A DNA stretch of 64,000 nucleotides from an uncultured Planctomycetaceae bacterium (GTDB taxonomy: Bacteria > Planctomycetota > Planctomycetia > Planctomycetales > Planctomycetaceae): contig CAITYU010000333.1 of the NCBI GenBank assembly GCA_903896675.1, forward strand, positions 1 through 64,000. The letters are read 5' to 3'. The position numbers and the translations under genes were made by a program. Of this stretch, positions 37,470-43,834 are shown in pieces; the stretch's first letter is position 1; the number at the start of each line of letters is the position of its first letter. The notes beneath the pieces were generated by a model. It worked only from the letters and a program-made list of their open reading frames with translations. It was not told the origin of the DNA and did not search any database.

Positions 37470-38439
37470 ACTGAGCAGGATTCAGAAAAGGACGCAGTTT
37501 CTCCAGGGCCTTCAGCTGCAACTGCCGCACTCGTTCCTTGGAAACTCCCAGATCTGCAGCGATTTCACGCAACGTACGAGCATCTGTCGAGGCTCCGCCA
37601 AGCCCGAATCGATGCAGCAGAATCTGATGCTCCCGTGGATCCAGCACGTCCGGGGCCTGTTGCAGCAGCTCCTTCACAACGGCCTGCGGGTCAGCGCAGA
37701 TTGGCTGCTCACTGTATTCCTCCGGAACCTCTGTCAGAATCTCCGCAGATGTGACCGGAAACCGCTGACGGCGACGCTGACGCACCTTCCACGCGCGAAA
37801 GAAGTGTCTTTGAATCGAATGCGTGGCGTAAGTACTGAACCGAAACCTCCGCGAATAATCAAACCTGTCAATTGCTCCCAGCAGAATCATACTGCCATCA
37901 CTGCTGAACTCCTCAACATCCTGAACGGAAGTCGAAAACTTACGAGCAATTGAGGCAACAAGACGCAGGTTGGACCTCACCAGTTGACCGCGAATCTGCT
38001 CCGACTGCTCCAGCATTCGGCGGATCTCCGGTATCAGTTCCGCTGACGGAGCCGCTGGGTCCAGACGACTCCGCAGACAGTTCGCACGATACCGCAGCAG
38101 GTTCATCGCCCTGAACAATGTCTGCTCCTGCGAGAATGTCAGCAGAGGGTCACATGCACTAAGACCTGTCCCGGCATCGCTGCTGTTCTCACACACTGCC
38201 CTGGAAACTTCCGCAGTCGACAACTGTAATTCTTCCAAAAGCTGCATTGCAGCGGTGACAGGCTCCGAATCCTCCTCAAGCTCTTCAAACTCGGACGCAT
38301 AGATGAAGCGAATCTCTGTCTGCAGCAACTCCTCGGCAGCGATTCGCAGGGCCTGCAATTCGGCAGGGCTGGCGACTCTCCTTCTGGAGGAGCTGGGTTT
38401 TGCCTTCGATTCCCGTCGTCTCGCTGAACAAACGCTCAT
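37444..38439 (-). CDS. Sigma-70 family RNA polymerase sigma factor
   Basis: A 331-residue sigma factor. Residues 1-140 are a charged N-terminal part with no clear domain. Region 2 covers about 150-222 (LRLVASIARKFSTSVQDVEE, RFDYSRRFRFSTYATHSIQR), which binds the -10 element and core enzyme; region 4 covers about 262-318 (LDPREHQILLHRFGLGG, ADLGVSKERVRQLQLKALEK), which binds -35. A region 3 linker is short. It is closer to RpoD-type alternative factors than to ECF factors. GGAG lies 7 bases before the ATG. Its promoter and three copies of a 9-mer lie upstream, so autoregulation is likely. It diverges from a photolyase gene and converges with the RluA gene (26-base overlap). Confidence 0.9.
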   Translation of the reverse strand: MSVCSARRRESKAKPSSSRRRVASPAELQALRIAAEELLQTEIRFIYASEFEELEEDSEPVTAAMQLLEELQLSTAEVSRAVCENSSDAGTGLSACDPLLTFSQEQTLFRAMNLLRYRANCLRSRLDPAAPSAELIPEIRRMLEQSEQIRGQLVRSNLRLVASIARKFSTSVQDVEEFSSDGSMILLGAIDRFDYSRRFRFSTYATHSIQRHFFRAWKVRQRRRQRFPVTSAEILTEVPEEYSEQPICADPQAVVKELLQQAPDVLDPREHQILLHRFGLGGASTDARTLREIAADLGVSKERVRQLQLKALEKLRPFLNPAQFNLEAVGV

Positions 38440-38457
38440 CTCTCAGCTCCGTTGAAG

Positions 38458-38466
38458 ATCGTTCAC
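38458..38466. promoter_or_regulatory. ATCGTTCAC motif, leader copy
   Basis: Third copy of the 9-mer ATCGTTCAC found in the sigma factor control region. It lies about 20 bases before the sigma start codon, in the same orientation as the copy at 38511. Confidence 0.5.
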
Positions 38467-38500
38467 CTCAGGCCCTTAATCGGCCACCCAATACGTCCAC

Positions 38501-38529
38501 ATGATACATAATCGTTCACTTGCATTCAA
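38501..38529 (-). promoter_or_regulatory. Promoter of the sigma factor gene
   Basis: Reading the - strand, TTGAAT (38524-38529) and TATCAT (38501-38506) are separated by exactly 17 bases. One copy of the 9-mer lies inside the spacer, so a bound regulator would block or remodel polymerase binding. Confidence 0.6.
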
Positions 38530-38541
38530 CCGTGAACGATT
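38510..38541. promoter_or_regulatory. 10-bp inverted repeat operator overlapping the sigma promoter
   Basis: AATCGTTCAC (38510-38519) and GTGAACGATT (38532-38541) are perfect inverted arms with a 12-base spacer, overlapping the -35 to -10 spacer and the bases just upstream of -35. The geometry fits a dimeric repressor or activator site. Confidence 0.6.
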
Positions 38542-38632
38542 CTGCAAATTAACTTCCTCGACAAAAAAAATCGCAAATACCCCAACAAAAACGACGTTTC
38601 CGTATTCAAAAAACCAAACCTAGACAGACAAT

Positions 38633-38661
38633 ACGGTCACAGTGATCACAAAAACGGTCAC
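38633..38661. repeat. ACGGTCAC direct repeat with central GTGATCAC palindrome
   Basis: ACGGTCAC occurs at 38633-38640 and 38654-38661, 21 bases (two helical turns) apart, and the palindrome GTGATCAC (38642-38649) lies between. It is upstream of the photolyase gene, where a transcription factor could bind. Confidence 0.45.
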
Positions 38662-38689
38662 CAGCAGCAACCAAAACAGTCGGCCAAAA

Positions 38690-38714
38690 GAACGTTTTGC
38701 AACCAAAAACGTTC
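38690..38714. promoter_or_regulatory. 9-bp inverted repeat upstream of photolyase gene
   Basis: GAACGTTTT (38690-38698) and AAAACGTTC (38706-38714) are perfect inverted arms with a 7-base spacer, 40-64 bases before the photolyase start. It may be an operator or a transcript hairpin. Confidence 0.5.
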
Positions 38715-38753
38715 CGCACGGGCCGAGTCAGCCACATCAGGGAAAGCAGACAG

Positions 38754-40226
38754 ATGCAGTCAGTTCCGGACATCCGAATTCGCAGGATCAATGATCAGGG
38801 AATTCACAGTGCGGGCGAATTCGTGGTGTACTGGATGACTGCGAATCGCAGACTCCATTTCAATTTCGCGCTCGACCGTGCACTGCAGCACTGTCGCGCG
38901 CTGCAGCGGCCCCTGCTGATATTTGAGCCCCTGCGCTGCGACTACCGCTGGGCCAGTCGCCGGTTGCACGCCTTTGTGATCCAGGGTATGCGGGACAACG
39001 CCGCGGAAGCCCGTCAAAACGGTCATGCCTATGCCGCCTGGGTCGAACGCGCGCCGGGGGAGGGCAGTGGACTGCTGCTGCAGATAGCAGCCCAGGCCTG
39101 CGTCATCGTGACCGATGATTATCCCTGTTTCTTCCTGCCCCGGATGATTCGTGCCGTTGGTCGCCACCTGCCCGTGCTGCTGGAGGCCGTGGATTCCAAT
39201 GGGCTGCTGCCCATGCGCGCAACCGAACAGGTTTTCCCTACCGCGTACGCATTCCGCCGATTTCTGCAGAAACAATTGACTCCGCACCTGTCTGACTGCC
39301 CGAATCAGGAACCCCTGGCTGACCCCGCTGTGCCACGCCTGCTGCAATTGCCGAATCTTTTCGAACACCGGCCCGGACTGTGCTCGGACAGTGAACTCGC
39401 TGACCCTGCCGGCTGGCTCGACACAATCCCCATCGATCAGTCTGTTCGCGAAACCAGTTCCATTGGGGGAGCAGTTGCAGCCCGCCAGTGCCTGTCTCTG
39501 TTCCTCACCCGAAAACTTGCCCGTTACGGCGAGGAACGCAACGAACCCGATGCCGACGTCGCCAGCGGACTCTCACCATGGCTGCACTTCGGTCAGATCT
39601 CTGTGCATGAAGTGTTCCAGCAACTGGCCGAACGGCAGAAGTGGAACCCCGGACTGCTGGCAGATCCCAGACAGACACGCGGCAGCCGTAATGGCTGGTG
39701 GGGAATGTCGGAGTCCGCAGAGTCCTTTCTCGACGAACTGGTCACATGGCGGGAGCTGGGATTTAACATGTGCTGGCAGGATCGCCGGTATGATCGCTGG
39801 GATTCCCTCCCCGACTGGGCTCGAAAAACTCTGCAGGAACATGCCACGGACCGACGGCCCGAGATCTACACCCACGAACAGCTCGAAACCGCAGGAACCA
39901 GCGACCGAATCTGGAACGCTGCTCAAAGACAACTGCTCGGCGAAGGTCGCATGCAGAACTACCTGAGAATGCTGTGGGGCAAAAAAGTGCTGGAGTGGTC
40001 CCCGCAGCCCCAACAGGCACTTGCCTCTCTGATCGAACTCAACAACAAGTACGCACTCGATGGACGTGACCCCAACTCCTACTCCGGTATTTTCTGGGTG
40101 TTTGGTCGCTATGATCGCGCCTGGGGACCCGAGCGAAAAATCTTCGGAAAAATCCGCTACATGACCTCCGACAGCACCGTCAGAAAACTGGACCTGAAAC
40201 GCTACCTGCAGACGTGGGGACGCTGA
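38754..40226 (+). CDS. Class II deoxyribodipyrimidine photolyase
   Basis: A 490-residue flavoprotein that splits UV-induced cyclobutane dimers with light. The N-terminal Rossmann domain has FVVYWMTANRRLHFNFALD and LLIFEPLRCDYRW. The C-terminal FAD domain ends with NKYALDGRDPNSYSGIFWVF, DRAWGPERKIFGKIRYM and KRYLQTW, which is the class II signature. ATG 38754 has AGGGA at 38739-38743; an in-frame TTG at 38697 is unlikely. It is divergent from a sigma factor gene, sharing a 314-base control region rich in repeats. Confidence 0.93.
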   Translation: MQSVPDIRIRRINDQGIHSAGEFVVYWMTANRRLHFNFALDRALQHCRALQRPLLIFEPLRCDYRWASRRLHAFVIQGMRDNAAEARQNGHAYAAWVERAPGEGSGLLLQIAAQACVIVTDDYPCFFLPRMIRAVGRHLPVLLEAVDSNGLLPMRATEQVFPTAYAFRRFLQKQLTPHLSDCPNQEPLADPAVPRLLQLPNLFEHRPGLCSDSELADPAGWLDTIPIDQSVRETSSIGGAVAARQCLSLFLTRKLARYGEERNEPDADVASGLSPWLHFGQISVHEVFQQLAERQKWNPGLLADPRQTRGSRNGWWGMSESAESFLDELVTWRELGFNMCWQDRRYDRWDSLPDWARKTLQEHATDRRPEIYTHEQLETAGTSDRIWNAAQRQLLGEGRMQNYLRMLWGKKVLEWSPQPQQALASLIELNNKYALDGRDPNSYSGIFWVFGRYDRAWGPERKIFGKIRYMTSDSTVRKLDLKRYLQTWGR

Positions 40227-40388
40227 CCCTGGTCCGTCCAGCAAAGCCCCATTCGGCAGAATCTGCTGCCACGACCGCTTGCCGGAACCCCAATTCCGAT
40301 TCCCACACGAATCTTGAGTGGAGTTTCCGGAATGTGCTGAACCACCCCGATTTTGCATTCCGCAGACAGCGAAAGTGACGATAAGGCG

Positions 40389-40492
40389 AACACGGTGGCC
40401 TGCAGGTCGCCATGTTTTTCCCGGATGGTCCTGAAAGCGAGCCTACAGTGCGAGACTTCAGCGCTCTCTTGCCACCAAACACGGTGGCCTGC
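40389..40492 (+). repeat. 15-bp direct repeat spanning the start of the FHA gene
   Basis: AACACGGTGGCCTGC occurs exactly at 40389-40403 (in the leader) and 40478-40492 (codons for NTVAC). The two copies are 89 bases apart. Confidence 0.55.
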
Positions 40493-41128
40493 CTGAAACT
40501 GGCCAATGATGGTCGCCGATTTCCATTTCGACCGCTGACCGCCGGACACTGCCTGATCGGCAGCGGCGCTGCCTGTGATCTCCGACTCGGTGAAACCGGC
40601 GTTCCCTCCCTGCACTCCTCCATCGAACTCAACGGCGCCGCCGCCCGTATCACCCTCCTCGCCTCCGCTCCGGCACTCTGCATCAATGGACAGGCCGTCA
40701 GTCATGCCGATCTGCGAGACGGAGACCTGCTGGAAATCGGCGATTTTCGGGCCGTCTTTCACTTCTGCCTGCCAGCCAGCGATGCCGCAACACCGCCCAT
40801 CGCCCGCCACGAAGAACTGGCTGTCCGCAAACAATTACTCGAACTGGCTGCCTCCGCCCGCTCGGCTGCCAGCGAGTCTGATTCCGCAATGTGTGAAGCC
40901 CAGCTCTTCGGCGATGAAAACCACGAAGACAGCGACGCCGACGCAGACGATCTCCTGCTCAGACTGGACCTGCTTGACAGACGCATGGATGATTCTGCTC
41001 GAGCCCTGAAGGAACTCGTCAGACAGCAGCGAATCGTCGCAGACGTGCTGCAACGGATGGCGGTGCAACTGGAACAACTTGCTACCGGCAGCCACGCTGG
41101 AAACACGACTCGCCGCGCCAGCGCTTGA
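40412..41128 (+). CDS. FHA domain protein with C-terminal coiled region
   Basis: A 238-residue protein. Residues about 28-115 are an FHA phosphothreonine-binding domain (LIGSGAACDLRLGETGVPSLHSSIEL is spread over the glycine, Ser and His positions of the family; INGQAVSHADLRDGDLLEIG follows). Residues 130-235 are acidic then helical (DDLLLRLDLLDRRMDDSARALKEL) and likely coiled-coil. It has no membrane span. It should read the state of a Ser/Thr kinase, possibly the operon kinase at 27885, though that link is only inference. The start may be later, as a 15-base repeat spans the leader and first codons. Confidence 0.83.
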   Translation: MFFPDGPESEPTVRDFSALLPPNTVACLKLANDGRRFPFRPLTAGHCLIGSGAACDLRLGETGVPSLHSSIELNGAAARITLLASAPALCINGQAVSHADLRDGDLLEIGDFRAVFHFCLPASDAATPPIARHEELAVRKQLLELAASARSAASESDSAMCEAQLFGDENHEDSDADADDLLLRLDLLDRRMDDSARALKELVRQQRIVADVLQRMAVQLEQLATGSHAGNTTRRASA

Positions 41129-41241
41129 AGCCCGGGAAGTTGAACACCCGAACAGTGCACGAAATCTGAACAGACCCATCGGTCCGGAATTCCAGCAGTT
41201 GGTGTTTGACTAAACCACAGTCAGCACTGCAGGTCGGTCGA

Positions 41242-41272
41242 TTGACAGTCCGGTTTCCTGATGCCATATATG
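41242..41272 (+). promoter_or_regulatory. Candidate promoter with perfect -35 box
   Basis: TTGACA at 41242-41247 is a perfect -35 match. Possible -10 boxes are CATATA at 41265-41270 (17-base spacer) or TATATG at 41267-41272 (19-base spacer). It would give a leader of about 190 bases for the gene at 41463. Confidence 0.5.
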
Positions 41273-41364
41273 ATGCGGTTCGAGAGGATTTCGTCAGTAT
41301 CCCGTTGATTCAGCAGCGGATCTGACGAAGACTTCTGTGTCCTGCCGTGGAAGTGTGCTGCCGG

Positions 41365-41393
41365 TTGCCTGCGGTGGACATTGCCTGCGGTGG
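41365..41393 (+). repeat. Tandem 13-bp direct repeat TTGCCTGCGGTGG
   Basis: Exact copies at 41365-41377 and 41381-41393 with a 16-base period, in the leader of the CxxCH gene. Confidence 0.6.
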
Positions 41394-41462
41394 TACTGGT
41401 AACTTTGGTGGATTATTGAACTTCCGGTGATCTTGATGTTTCGGGATGAAAGAGAGAGGGCG

Positions 41463-41837
41463 ATGAAGAACGTATTGAAGTTTGTGGCGGTCGCCGCCGT
41501 GGCTGCCGGCCTGTTTGTGACCAGCGGATCACAGGCCGTTGCTCGTCCGAAGTACAAGGACGTGATGAGTGCAACCTACGCTGAACTGGCGAAGAAGCAC
41601 GGCACGGACGGTAAGTTGACCTGCGCCGTTTGTCACCCGGATAAGGACAAGAAGATCCGAAATAACTACGGCGCGGAATTCGGCAAGGCGCTGACAAAGA
41701 AGAACGAATCGGATGAAGCCAAAATCAAGGAAGCTCTGACCAAGGCAGAAGCCGGCAAGAGCGCCACCGAAGGCAAGACCTTTGGCGACCTGATCAAGGC
41801 CAACGAGCTGCCGGGCACCGCCGAAGCCGCAAAGTGA
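41463..41837 (+). CDS. Small exported CxxCH (c-type heme motif) protein
   Basis: A 124-residue protein with a clear signal peptide (MKNVLKFVAVAAVAAGLFV, cleavage near SQAVA). The mature part has a single CAVCH motif in KLTCAVCHPDKDKKIRNNYG, the c-type heme attachment signature, then Lys/Glu/Ala-rich helices. It would be a small periplasmic monoheme protein if matured, but a distal axial Met or His is not obvious, so a structural zinc or no cofactor is possible. GAGAGGG precedes the ATG; a longer frame starts at 41427. A stem-loop terminator follows, so it is a single-gene unit. Confidence 0.72.
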   Translation: MKNVLKFVAVAAVAAGLFVTSGSQAVARPKYKDVMSATYAELAKKHGTDGKLTCAVCHPDKDKKIRNNYGAEFGKALTKKNESDEAKIKEALTKAEAGKSATEGKTFGDLIKANELPGTAEAAK

Positions 41838-41871
41838 TTGGCTGCGGAAAATACGAGCTGGAAACACTGGG

Positions 41872-41898
41872 GGGCTGATGTGAATCAGCCCTCTTTGT
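41872..41898 (+). terminator. Terminator after CxxCH gene
   Basis: GGGCTGAT (41872-41879), GTGA tetraloop, ATCAGCCC (41884-41891), then TCTTTGTC. Confidence 0.7.
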
Positions 41899-42124
41899 CA
41901 TCCAGGAATTGCAAAAAACCTGAATTTCCGCATCTTTTCTCGATTGAACGCCGATACCGGGCGTGATATTCTTCGCGGTCCGGGTGTACCTGCAACTGCT
42001 CCGCTTTCCGGTCGCAGCTTGCAAAAACTGTTGTGTGTGCCCTTTTTTTGTGACTCTTTTTGCGTCAGCGTTCAGGTTCCGATTGCCTGTCAATCCAACC
42101 GCTCGCGGGAAATCTTGAACAATC

Positions 42125-42424
42125 ATGAGCACTCTGAAAAAGAACAAGCGGATCAAGCGAGCGTCGCTTGCGGAACTTTACGGTGATCTGAAGCCCGGTC
42201 GGGGCAATAAGAAAACAGAGCGCGGCAAAGCCAAATACCTGGGTGGTAACGGACGCAAGACGACCGGTATCTCCAAGCGTGTCTACCGCAGGAATCTGAA
42301 GCGAATTCAGGTCGTTGAAAACGGCGCTGTCGTGTCTCGCCGAGTGCCGGTGCGCCTGATCCGCTCAGGCGCCATCACCAAGCCACTGGCTCAGGACCCG
42401 TTTGCCCTTCCGGAAAACAACTGA
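42125..42424 (+). CDS. bL28-like ribosomal protein with atypical N-terminus
   Basis: A 99-residue very basic protein. Residues 34-86 ([55 protein letters not shown]) resemble the core and C-terminal part of bacterial 50S protein bL28, where LxxRALRSGxVxK is conserved. The N-terminus differs: instead of the usual Cys-containing MxxxCxxCG zinc region it has a Lys/Arg helix ([20 protein letters not shown]). No frame shift to an upstream CxxC region was found. It could be the cell's bL28 in a zinc-free form or a diverged paralogue. A strong terminator follows. Confidence 0.6.
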   Translation: MSTLKKNKRIKRASLAELYGDLKPGRGNKKTERGKAKYLGGNGRKTTGISKRVYRRNLKRIQVVENGAVVSRRVPVRLIRSGAITKPLAQDPFALPENN

Positions 42425-42729
42425 GTCTCCGGCACAACCTCTGCCAGCGCGCTCGGTCTTTCTGCATCAACCCGCGACCACTGGTCGCGGGTTTTTTCGT
42501 AACTGTTGCTGCAGCCAGCAATTCCCGTTTCCAGCCTTCGAAAAGTTTCATCGATTCGGCAAATCGCAGCCAGTGCCGGGCGTGGTCTGGTTGATCTGAC
42601 GTCCATGGAACCTAGGATGATGCAGCAACGGCAGAGTCGCTCACAGGGATTCTCAGGGGCTCTGCCTGTACTTTCCCATCCGGAATCGCCCCGGTGGACT
42701 CGTATTCATTTTCTCAGACGCAACCGACT
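42425..42729. other. Intergenic region between bL28-like gene and mrp
   Basis: A 305-base gap holding the terminator at 42471-42497. Nothing else was recognised apart from ordinary sequence. Confidence 0.5.
42471..42497 (+). terminator. Rho-independent terminator after bL28-like gene
   Basis: CCCGCGACC (42471-42479) pairs with GGTCGCGGG (42483-42491) around a 3-base loop, followed by TTTTTTC. Confidence 0.92.
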
Positions 42730-43794
42730 ATGCCGACCGCCGAGCAACTGCAACTTCTTGTTTCAAATGTTGTTGAACCACTCACCCAGCGATCACTCGG
42801 TGAACTGCGGATGGTTCGTGACACCTTCATCAACGGCAATGACGCTCGCGTGCGACTCGAACTGCCGACTCCGGCATGGCCCAACCCCAAAGGCCTCGAA
42901 GAACTCGTGCGTCAGCGAATTCGCTTCGCGGCTCCTGACCTCGATGTCCGCATCGAAGTGCACTCAACCGTCCGCGGTAAGGATACCGGCGGTCGCATCG
43001 GGCTGAATGTGCACAATGTCATTGCAGTCGGCAGTGGCAAGGGTGGAGTGGGCAAAAGCACAGTCGCCGCGGCGATCGCCTGCGGACTGCACTCCTTCGG
43101 TTGTCGCGTGGGCCTGATGGATGCTGATGTCTACGGTCCCAGCATCCCGCACATGATGCACGCCGAGGGTCGGCCGGCGGCCAGCGAAGTCACCGACAGC
43201 GAAGGGAACCGCATGATGCGGATGGAACCGATTGATGCCGGAGGCGTCAAGCTGATGTCCATGGGATTCTTTATCGATCAGGGCCAGTCCGTCGTCTGGC
43301 GCGGACCGATGCTGCACAAAGCGCTCACGCAGTTCCTGAAGGACACTGACTGGGGCGAACTTGACTATCTCATCATCGACCTGCCTCCGGGTACCGGAGA
43401 CGTTGCTCTGACACTCGCTCAGCAGGTCGGGCTGGCCGGGGCTGTTGTCGTCTGTACTCCGCAGCAGGTTGCTCTGCTGGACGCCATCAAAGCCGTTGAT
43501 ATGTATCAAAAGGTCAGCGTGCCAATCCTTGGGTTCATCGAAAACATGACCGGTGAGATTTTTGGCCGTGGCGGTGTGCAGAAGGTTGCCGCGGAAATGA
43601 AAATCCCGTTCCTCGGTGAAATCCCACTCAAAGCCTGTATCCGGGAATACGCCGACCGCGGACAACTGATGCAGATGCTGCAGGAAGACAACCCGGCTCG
43701 AGACGACCTGCGAGCGGTCTGCCAGAATGTGGCAGTTCAGATTTTCCGGGAACTGATCCGATCGCCTGCCGGCCCGGTCCTCGAAATCCTCTGA
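42730..43794 (+). CDS. mrp: Mrp/ApbC-type iron-sulfur cluster carrier ATPase
   Basis: A 354-residue P-loop ATPase that carries and inserts Fe-S clusters. Residues 1-80 form a MIP18/DUF59 domain, and 95-350 the ParA/Mrp domain with deviant Walker A GSGKGGVGKST at 101-111. The switch LIIDLPPGTGDVALT and VVCTPQQVALLDA are typical. The usual C-terminal CxxC was not seen in FIENMTGEIFGRGG, where many Mrp proteins have Met-Ser-x-F-x-C-P-x-C; this one appears to lack it. ATG 42730 is chosen over an upstream frame start at 42694. The SufE-SufS fusion follows 40 bases later. Confidence 0.92.
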   Translation: MPTAEQLQLLVSNVVEPLTQRSLGELRMVRDTFINGNDARVRLELPTPAWPNPKGLEELVRQRIRFAAPDLDVRIEVHSTVRGKDTGGRIGLNVHNVIAVGSGKGGVGKSTVAAAIACGLHSFGCRVGLMDADVYGPSIPHMMHAEGRPAASEVTDSEGNRMMRMEPIDAGGVKLMSMGFFIDQGQSVVWRGPMLHKALTQFLKDTDWGELDYLIIDLPPGTGDVALTLAQQVGLAGAVVVCTPQQVALLDAIKAVDMYQKVSVPILGFIENMTGEIFGRGGVQKVAAEMKIPFLGEIPLKACIREYADRGQLMQMLQEDNPARDDLRAVCQNVAVQIFRELIRSPAGPVLEIL

Positions 43795-43834
43795 TCTTTG
43801 CCACAGGCCACACGGTAAACACTGGGGGAATGAA

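Larger units (their letters stand above)
41129..41462. other. Intergenic region before the small CxxCH protein gene
   Basis: A 334-base gap with a TTGACA promoter candidate and a tandem 13-base repeat. No ORF with coding character was recognised. Confidence 0.5.
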
